Positions 58,887-64,000 of a DNA stretch of 64,000 bases are shown here, piece after piece. Source of the stretch: an uncultured Selenomonadales bacterium (GTDB taxonomy: Bacteria; Bacillota; Negativicutes; Selenomonadales; Selenomonadaceae). The stretch spans positions 1 to 64,000 of the forward strand of contig CAMJMR010000009.1 of the NCBI GenBank assembly GCA_946407095.1, in the 5' to 3' direction. A model generated the notes under the pieces. It searched no databases. It was not told the origin of the DNA and saw nothing but the letters and a program-made list of their open reading frames with translations. Every line of letters begins with the position of its first letter. Position 1 is the first letter of the stretch. A program made the translations under genes and the position numbers.

Positions 58887-59964
58887 CATGATGTTCGTCG
58901 TCGATAAGATTTTCGCGGCTGTTGCGCTGAACGATACTTGCCACGGCATGACCGACAACGCCCGCCGCCGTCAAGACGCCGAGCCCTACGCCGATTTTGT
59001 CAGCGTCGCCAAGCTTGCCGTATTGCGGCAGACGAGCCGTGAAGGGGTCTTCGTCCCAGAAATTTGAATTCGAGCAACCGATACACGGCGCGCCCGATTG
59101 AATGGGATAACTCATGCCCTGCCACCAGCGCAAATTGCCGCAAGAGTTGTAAGTTTCGGGGCCGCGACAGCCGAGCTTGTAAAGACACCAACCCGCCTTT
59201 GCGCCCGCGTCGTCGAAAGTTTCCGCGAACATGCCCGCGTCGAAGAACGGGCGGCGATAGCATGTGTCGTGAATTCTGTTGCCGTAAAATTGTTTCGGAC
59301 GTCCGTCACCGTCGACGGGCGGAATGGTGCCGAAAAGCGCGACGTGCATAACGACACCCGTCATAACTTCGGGAATGGGCGGGCAGCCTGGGACTTTGAC
59401 GACGGGCTTGCCGCCGACGAACCGCTCAATGCCCGCCGAGCCCGTAGGATTGGGTTTGGCCGCTTGAATGCCGCCGTATGCCGAACACGAGCCGTAAGCG
59501 ATAATCGCCGCCGCGCCCTTGGCCGCCTTCTCCAAAAGGTGCGTGAACGTGTGGCCGCCCGACATGCAGTAGACGCCGCTGTCTTTGGTGGCAATCGCGC
59601 CTTCGACGCAAAGAATGTATTGCCCGTTGTATTTGGCAATGGTTTCGTCGAGATGCGCCTCAAACGGTGCTCCGCAGGCCGCGCTGAGCAAATGGTCATA
59701 CTCAAGCGCGATAGACGACAAGACGACGTCCGAGGCGAGCGGCGCGCCCGAACGTATGAACGATTCGTCACAGCCCGTGCATTCGTGCCCGTGAATCCAG
59801 ATAACTACAGGCAGCGGCTTATTTTCCGCAGCCTCCACGACTTTCGAGAACATATCGGTGCTGAAGCCCATAAGCGAAGTCAGCGCGACGCAACCCTTCA
59901 AGAAGCTCCGACGACTGAAGCCGCGCCGCAGATATGCCTCCCATAAACTCTCCCTTTTTTCCAA
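58882..59964 (-). CDS. hyaA: [NiFe] hydrogenase small subunit with Tat signal
   Basis: From TTG 59964 (GGAGGGGCGGAAA upstream) this is a 360-aa protein. The N-terminus GFSRRSFLKGCVALTSLMGFS is a twin-arginine signal. The FeS-binding part shows WIHGHECTGCDESFIRS, EGAIATKDSGVYC, YGSCSAYGGIQ, PGCPPIPEV, CYRRPFFDAG and APCIGCSNSNFWDEDPFT. The C-terminal IGVGLGVLTAAGVVGHAVAS is the membrane anchor typical of group 1 enzymes. The ORF-track N-terminus upstream is derived from a short repeat. It carries electrons from HyaB to HyaC. Confidence 0.95.
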   Translation of the reverse strand: MEKRESLWEAYLRRGFSRRSFLKGCVALTSLMGFSTDMFSKVVEAAENKPLPVVIWIHGHECTGCDESFIRSGAPLASDVVLSSIALEYDHLLSAACGAPFEAHLDETIAKYNGQYILCVEGAIATKDSGVYCMSGGHTFTHLLEKAAKGAAAIIAYGSCSAYGGIQAAKPNPTGSAGIERFVGGKPVVKVPGCPPIPEVMTGVVMHVALFGTIPPVDGDGRPKQFYGNRIHDTCYRRPFFDAGMFAETFDDAGAKAGWCLYKLGCRGPETYNSCGNLRWWQGMSYPIQSGAPCIGCSNSNFWDEDPFTARLPQYGKLGDADKIGVGLGVLTAAGVVGHAVASIVQRNSRENLIDDEHHD

Positions 59965-59982
59965 TTTCCGCCCCTCCTTAAC

Positions 59983-60016
59983 TGCAATGCGTAATGCGGA
60001 ATGCGCAATGCGGAAT
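59983..60016. repeat. Iterated aatgcg(n) short repeat upstream of hyaA
   Basis: gcaatgcgtaatgcggaatgcgcaatgcgg is followed by aat, about four units of 8 bp. It lies just before the hya ribosome site; the rest of the 200-bp gap shows only the PLD-gene terminator. Confidence 0.75.
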
Positions 60017-60129
60017 AAATGAGTTCCAAAAAATTTTATCACGACTTGCGCAATATGAATACGATATCGGTAACCACTTTCGCCAAAATCTTTTCAAATC
60101 CTGCCCGACGTTGAACGCCGCAACAAAAA

Positions 60130-60152
60130 ACGCCCTCCGAACGTCGAAGGGC
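60130..60152 (-). terminator. Terminator of the PLD-domain gene
   Basis: gccctccga-acg-tcgaagggc with an A run on the plus-strand left, a T run for the leftward transcript. Confidence 0.78.
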
Positions 60153-60172
60153 TGAAAATTTTTCTGTGCGGT

Positions 60173-61711
60173 TTAAAAGTCGAAGTATTCTTTCCTGTGA
60201 TGCGCAATCAATTCAGCGTCGTTGGACAAAAGCCCTGCCTCGCCGAACGTGTTAAGTTTCCCGTCCTTTGTCAGCACGTTGTAACTGGACAGCACCAAAA
60301 ATTTATCGTCGCAGATGAAAACCTTCGCGTGCGTGTCCGTCCGCTTGATTTTGAAATTCGGATAGCGACGGAAAGTTGCTTTGAGCCTTTCGGCGGTCTC
60401 TTTCGTTTTTCGATTCCCGACAGCATCCTCCTCGCCGATGCCGTAAAAAATTTTTATCGTCACGCCGCGTTCAAGCAGTTTACGAAATTTTGGCTCGTAG
60501 CTTGTTGTCACGTTATTTAATCTCATTGCCGTCACGTCCAGTTCAACTTGAGCCGACTCGACTGCCTCGTCAAAGCGTTGCCGAATCTCTTCGTCCTTGA
60601 GCGGTTGAAGTTCCGAACTTTTAACGCGTTCTGCTGATTGCAAAGCTTGCGGGCTTATTTTCGTGCGGAATTCAATGTAGCGTTCAAAACACCGCTCGAA
60701 AGATTTTTTAGCTGCCGAAACTTCCGCGTCAAGATTTTCGTTGAGTTTGTCGTTTTTGTCGATGACTTTCAGCGAACCGTAAGATTGCACGACCTGCGCG
60801 GCGTCGCGAATGATTTTTCGATAATTTTCGTTGCAACCGACTTTCGGCGCGGTGAAAGACAGCGCAACCAAATGTTGAAAAAATTCTGCGGAACGATAGA
60901 ATTCGTGATTCATCTCGCGCAAAACCTTAAAACCTTTTTCTACGCCGTCGAAATAAATTTTATCGGACTCGCGCCGCTTCTCGTAAGCTGCCCGTTGAGC
61001 CGTTGCTTTTTTGTGGGCGTCCGCTATCTGATTGTGAGCGACAAGCCCCGCTACGGCAATCGCGGGCAAGAAAAATGCTGCTCCCAAAAGAGCCGCGCCG
61101 CCTGCCATGCCGAGCCCGCCGCTTGCCAAGGTGCCGCCGCCCAAAGCCGCAAGCACAGCATGCACGTATGCGGTGCCCGTCAAGCCGGAAATGGCCGCGC
61201 CCGTGCCCGCCGTGCCGAAAGCCGTTATGAGCCCGACCGCACTGACGCCGACGCCCAAGCCCGCTCCGAATCCGCTTTTTATCGCAGTGCTTCCGTCGAA
61301 GGTAACTTGCTTGTCTTCGTTCCCGGCGAGAAATTTGTTCAGATTGTTTTCGGAAAAATTTTTCGCCGAAACTTCGCGGTCAAAATAAATTTTCTCCAGC
61401 GTATTCAAAGTATCGAACTGCTTGCGCACGCCGTCGACAATCCGCAAATAATCTTCCTGAATTGTTTTGAAGTCGCGCTTATAGTGTTCGGCATTGCTTT
61501 TGAAATTTCTGTCAATCTCGGCACAAAATGCATTGCTTGCTTCAATTTCCTCCTTAAGTTGCCAATCGTCGGCAAGGGCTTTTGCGCCCTTTACCACAAG
61601 CTTGCCGCCTTCCAAAACGGCCTTACCGCCAAGGTAAGCAACGCCGCCTACAATTCCTATTCCGCCGTAAAGAATTTTTTCACCAAATGAAAGTTTTTCC
61701 CATTCATTCAC
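60173..61711 (-). CDS. Phospholipase D-like domain protein with glycine-rich membrane hairpin
   Basis: This 512-aa protein starts with a hydrophobic glycine-rich segment (GGIGIVGGVAYLGGKAVLEGG), then a helical region with predicted coiled-coil character. A long Gly/Ala-rich hydrophobic domain from about residue 150 to 225 follows (AIKSGFGAGLGVGVSAVGL, ALGGGTLASGGLGMAGGAALL), resembling a membrane-inserting hairpin. A second helical region leads to a C-terminal PLD-type domain with one HKD motif, THAKVFICDDKFLVLSSYN (HxKx4D). A single HKD implies dimerisation. The layout suggests a membrane-acting nuclease/phospholipase effector or a stress protein; the family is not named with confidence. It is monocistronic. 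Confidence 0.7.
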   Translation of the reverse strand: MNEWEKLSFGEKILYGGIGIVGGVAYLGGKAVLEGGKLVVKGAKALADDWQLKEEIEASNAFCAEIDRNFKSNAEHYKRDFKTIQEDYLRIVDGVRKQFDTLNTLEKIYFDREVSAKNFSENNLNKFLAGNEDKQVTFDGSTAIKSGFGAGLGVGVSAVGLITAFGTAGTGAAISGLTGTAYVHAVLAALGGGTLASGGLGMAGGAALLGAAFFLPAIAVAGLVAHNQIADAHKKATAQRAAYEKRRESDKIYFDGVEKGFKVLREMNHEFYRSAEFFQHLVALSFTAPKVGCNENYRKIIRDAAQVVQSYGSLKVIDKNDKLNENLDAEVSAAKKSFERCFERYIEFRTKISPQALQSAERVKSSELQPLKDEEIRQRFDEAVESAQVELDVTAMRLNNVTTSYEPKFRKLLERGVTIKIFYGIGEEDAVGNRKTKETAERLKATFRRYPNFKIKRTDTHAKVFICDDKFLVLSSYNVLTKDGKLNTFGEAGLLSNDAELIAHHRKEYFDF

Positions 61712-61782
61712 GGCTATCAGCCTCCTCTTGCAAAATATCGGAAAAAATTTTTATATGCTTAAAAATCTGCGCGAAAGCTCAC

Positions 61783-61810
61783 AAAAAAAGCCCCTCGTCA
61801 GTCGAAGGGC
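61783..61810 (-). terminator. Terminator of rpiB-like gene
   Basis: gcccctcg-tcagt-cgaagggc with seven As on the plus-strand left; rpiB stops at 61832. Confidence 0.8.
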
Positions 61811-61831
61811 AGAAAAATTTTTCGGACGAAT

Positions 61832-62293
61832 TTATTTTACGGGGACGCAGTGTTTGTTGTTGATGTCGGCGACCTTTTGGACGCGGCGGCGATATTTTTC
61901 TGCAGTCAAAGGCTCGGTCTTGAGCCACGTCTTGACGATTTCCATAGCGATGGCGGAGCCGATAATCTTTCCGCCGATGCAAAGGACGTTTGAGTCGGTG
62001 TGTTCGCGGGAAAGTTGCGCGCAGAAAGGATCTTGGCAGACAGCCGCGTAGATGCCGTAAATTTTGTTGGCGATGAGCGCGCTGCCGTAGCCGACGCCGT
62101 CGACGAAAATGCCGCGGTCGCATTCGCCCTTCGCCACAGACAGAGCGGCGGGGTACACGAAGTCGGACAAGTCGCACGCGCCCTCGTCGTAGGTGCCGAA
62201 GTCTTTAACCTCGTAGCCCTGTTCTTCAAGGTACGCTTTGATTTGGTTTTTGAGCGCGGTGCCGGCGTGGTCGTTCGCCATAGCAATTTTCAT
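61832..62293 (-). CDS. rpiB: RpiB/LacA/LacB-family sugar-phosphate isomerase
   Basis: This 153-aa isomerase interconverts ribose 5-phosphate and ribulose 5-phosphate or a related pair. IAMANDHAGTALKNQIKAYLEEQGYEV is the standard opening with Asp-His ligands. The loop that in E. coli RpiB is CGTGIGMSIAANK reads VDGVGYGSALIANK, lacking the catalytic cysteine, so it belongs to a variant subgroup and may prefer another sugar phosphate. HTDSNVLCIGGKIIG follows normally. AGGAGGAGTCCCT precedes the ATG. Confidence 0.87.
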   Translation of the reverse strand: MKIAMANDHAGTALKNQIKAYLEEQGYEVKDFGTYDEGACDLSDFVYPAALSVAKGECDRGIFVDGVGYGSALIANKIYGIYAAVCQDPFCAQLSREHTDSNVLCIGGKIIGSAIAMEIVKTWLKTEPLTAEKYRRRVQKVADINNKHCVPVK

Positions 62294-62344
62294 AGGGACT
62301 CCTCCTTAAAAACATTTGTCACAGTTTAGCACGCCGCCGAAAAA

Positions 62345-62368
62345 AAATAAAGCCCAAAACTTTGGGCT
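62345..62368 (-). terminator. Terminator of zinc ribbon gene
   Basis: agcccaaa-ac-tttgggct with A-rich sequence to the left on the plus strand. Confidence 0.8.
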
Positions 62369-62399
62369 TGAAAGGTGTCGCTCTTAAATTTTATCTGAA

Positions 62400-62693
62400 T
62401 TATGCTCGCCGCGCAGGACGATGTTTGCTGAAGCAGTCGCGGCAGTAGACGGGGCGGTCGTTCTTGGGCTCGAAGGGAACTTCAGTTTCCTTGCCGCAGT
62501 CGGCGCAGACCACCGTGAACATTTGCCTTTGTTCGCCGCCTTCGCGATTGCGTTTGCGTTTGTCGCGGCAGTCCCGGCAACGCACGGGCTCGTTTTCGAA
62601 GCCGCGCTCCTGATAGAATTCTTGTTCGCCCGCAGTGAAGATAAATTCTTTTCCGCAGTCCTTGCACACGAGTGTTTTGTCTTCAAAAGCCAT
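62400..62693 (-). CDS. Two-zinc-ribbon small protein
   Basis: From ATG 62693 (AAGGAGATTTTTTTA upstream) this is a 97-aa protein. The first ribbon is LVCKDCGKEFIFTAGEQEFY followed by PVRCRDCRDKRK; the second is VVCADCGKETEVPFEPKNDR followed by YCRDC. This is the widespread short zinc-ribbon family of Firmicutes and Chloroflexi (CxxC-CxxC twice), of unknown role, sometimes proposed to bind nucleic acid. The ORF-track start at 62759 extends upstream without support. Confidence 0.85.
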   Translation of the reverse strand: MAFEDKTLVCKDCGKEFIFTAGEQEFYQERGFENEPVRCRDCRDKRKRNREGGEQRQMFTVVCADCGKETEVPFEPKNDRPVYCRDCFSKHRPARRA

Positions 62694-62858
62694 TAAAAAA
62701 ATCTCCTTACAAACCAAAAAATTCTTCGCGTCTGACTCGGAACCTTGCACCCGAATCAATACGCGCGAATTATATCACGCTTTACAAAAAAAGCAAGACG
62801 TAAGGAAGGGACACGGGGCACGGGACAAGGGACAAGTTATTTGAATTTGTCCCTAAGC

Positions 62859-62890
62859 AAAAGAGACGCACCGAAGCGGTACGCCTCTTG
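62859..62890 (-). terminator. Terminator of tRNA-Gly
   Basis: aaaagagacgcacc-gaagc-ggtacgcctctt; on the minus strand it ends in a short T run after the tRNA 3' end at 62902. Confidence 0.75.
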
Positions 62891-62901
62891 TGTTTTCGTA
62901 T

Positions 62902-62975
62902 TGGAGCGGGCAATGGGAATCGAACCCACCTCTGAAGCTTGGGAAGCTCCCGTTCTACCGATGAACTATGCCCGC
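62902..62975 (-). tRNA. tRNA-Gly(CCC)
   Basis: The minus strand reads gcgggcatagttcatcggta and so on. Acceptor gcgggca pairs with tgcccgc, the anticodon stem ggagc/gcttc encloses loop ttcccaa with anticodon CCC, the T arm is gtggg-ttcgatt-cccat, and CCA is encoded at 62904-62902. It is 74 nt. A type C repeat abuts the 5' end directly at 62976. Confidence 0.93.
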
Positions 62976-63075
62976 GCAACGTGACGTTGCATCCGGATAG
63001 CGCGTTGAAACTAATTGACGGCTTAAGATTAACCGCCGCGCCGTTACGCTCGCCCACAGGGCTCGCTAGCCTCAT
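62976..63075 (-). repeat. Type C dispersed repeat abutting tRNA-Gly
   Basis: gcaacgtgacgttgc, atccggatagcgcgttgaaac, gattaaccgccgcgccg and gggctcgctagcctcatg; reverse orientation as at 29110. It fills the gap between tRNA-Gly and the flagellin-like gene. Confidence 0.78.
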
Positions 63076-63079
63076 GATT

Positions 63080-63961
63080 TTAAAATAATAAGTCCAAAAC
63101 GTTTGCGCGATTGTGATTGAATACGTTCACTGCGAAAAGTGCAAGCTGCTCTTGAGTCTGCCGGCTTTTGAGTTCGGCAACCTGCTTGGCAATGTCGGCG
63201 TCCGAGTTCGCTTGGGCGGCAAGCTGATTTTCTTCCATCGTAGTGTAGTTTGCTTGCTGATATTCCAGACGTTGGAGCTGTGCGCCTTGCGTCGTCGCCT
63301 CGTCCAGAGCTTTGTCGAATGTGAAGCCGTCCATAACGTAATCTTGCATGAAGTGCAGCGAGTCGAGAATTTCGCCCGTCTTGGTTGACGCGCTGTCGAC
63401 GATTTTCAGCGAAGCGTTTGCCGCGTCAACTGTCGACACGTCGATTGTAACATTGCCGTCTTTGTCCGTCAAGCCTAAAATTTGCGTGCGCAGGTCGCCG
63501 ACTTTGAAGCCTTCAAGCCCGTCAATGCCCGAAAGTGCCAAACTGTTGTGGGAGCCGTCGAGCAAATTCCTGCCGTTGTACTGCACGTAGGCATTGGAGT
63601 CGATTTGCGCCACGATTTGATTAATTTCCTTTTGAAGTGCCGCGCGGTCGAGTGAACCGTTGGTATCGTTCGCCGCGTTGATTAGGTGTTGCTTGAGTGT
63701 CGTAAGTGCTTTAATCGTGTTGCCGGTTGCGCCCTCGGCGGTTTTGAGCATCGCGCTGAAATTCTGCGTGTTTTGAACGGACTGCGACGTTGCGCCGATG
63801 TTGCTTGCCAAGCGGGCACCTATCGCGTATTCGGACGCGCCTTGCGCCGCCGTCGGATGATTTGTGGCGGTCGTTATCTTTTGCGCGGTTAATTGGGAGG
63901 AGCGGTCAATCCCGTTGTACGCGCTGACGTAAGGATTGACTCCGCCAAGTGTCATAGCCAT
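63080..63961 (-). CDS. Flagellin-like protein
   Basis: This 293-aa protein has N- and C-terminal coiled regions of the flagellin type: GARLASNIGATSQSVQNTQNFSAMLKTAEGA, LQKEINQIVAQIDSNAYVQYNGRNLLDG (matches the flagellin ND1 region), and a C-terminal ANVLDLLF in place of the common VLSLLQ. The central variable domain is small. The N-terminal 40 residues (GVNPYVSAYNGIDRSSQL) deviate from classic MRINTNV starts, so it may be a minor filament or secreted homologue. GGAAGGGTGAAACAGC precedes the ATG. No other flagellar genes are in the window. Confidence 0.82.
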   Translation of the reverse strand: MAMTLGGVNPYVSAYNGIDRSSQLTAQKITTATNHPTAAQGASEYAIGARLASNIGATSQSVQNTQNFSAMLKTAEGATGNTIKALTTLKQHLINAANDTNGSLDRAALQKEINQIVAQIDSNAYVQYNGRNLLDGSHNSLALSGIDGLEGFKVGDLRTQILGLTDKDGNVTIDVSTVDAANASLKIVDSASTKTGEILDSLHFMQDYVMDGFTFDKALDEATTQGAQLQRLEYQQANYTTMEENQLAAQANSDADIAKQVAELKSRQTQEQLALFAVNVFNHNRANVLDLLF

Positions 63962-64000
63962 GCTGTTTCACCCTTCCTTGAATCGAAAATTCCTTCCGTT

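Noticed and set aside
60638-61690. 350-aa ORF antisense to the PLD-domain gene
   Set aside because: Antisense shadow with no start signal; the minus-strand protein has coherent domains.
24351-63075. CRISPR repeats
   Set aside because: Palindromic repeats are dispersed singly over tens of kb, not regularly spaced with unique spacers, and no cas genes are present.

Overview
The window looks like a chromosomal segment from a diderm member of the Firmicutes, most likely Negativicutes (Selenomonadaceae-like). The evidence is a mixture of Firmicutes traits (CtsR, a BofA-like protein, a 3D-domain cell-wall protein, strong AGGAGG ribosome sites, frequent TTG and GTG starts) with traits of outer-membrane organisms (GmhB heptose phosphatase, a CDP-sugar/O-antigen-like operon, RodZ, a periplasmic Tat-exported [NiFe] hydrogenase). 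The genus is an inference; no rRNA is present.

Layout. 1-54 is the 3' end of a tRNA-Leu. 115-11849 is a long leftward run: prfB (with a programmed frameshift), DUF2993 and DUF5693 membrane proteins, then a nucleotide-sugar cluster (rfbF, an epimerase, ugd, a radical SAM/SPASM remnant, rfbG, two tandem rfbC-like epimerases, an RfbJ-like reductase) and two small genes. 11864-15083 holds two tandem GT61 glycosyltransferases with ChW-like C-terminal repeats. 15144-23002 carries a DAK2 protein lacking its metal motif, an FtsA/PilM-like protein, two GT8 glycosyltransferases and an Orn/Lys/Arg decarboxylase. 23436-34573 is mixed housekeeping: 3D protein, ispG, bioY-bioB, superoxide reductase, ctsR-topB, gmhB, rplM-rpsI and a DUF3298 protein. 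34604-41281 has fmt-ruvB, a fused AmmeMemoRadiSam B/A protein, bofA-like and leuS. 41378-47913 has two BrnT toxin loci, HIT, a DUF6056 membrane protein, sirtuin and the SAH-recycling genes ahcY and mtaD. 48153-55476 has rodZ, a polysaccharide deacetylase, lepB, a DMT transporter, pyrB-pyrC with two small unknown genes between them, and tatA-tatC. 55481-63961 has a secreted repeat protein, hyaABC hydrogenase, a PLD/membrane-hairpin protein, rpiB, a zinc ribbon protein, tRNA-Gly and a flagellin-like protein.

Three patterns stand out. (1) Two 10-nt G/C homopolymers interrupt surface-glycan genes (ugd and a GT61); in both, nine bases would restore the frame, as expected of phase-variable loci, although homopolymer sequencing error is the main alternative. 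Other lesions (RfbJ-like, radical SAM, a secreted protein, BrnT) show that the frame damage is wider than these tracts. (2) Two families of dispersed intergenic repeats occur throughout. Type A is about 253 bp with terminal inverted repeats, MITE-like. Type C is about 95 bp and palindromic. Several copies are flanked by 26-158 bp direct duplications of the neighbouring gene end, an insertion signature I do not recognise. (3) Functional sets are physically linked: tatAC beside a Tat-dependent hydrogenase, ahcY with mtaD, bioY with bioB. No CRISPR array, rRNA, intact transposase or prophage was seen.
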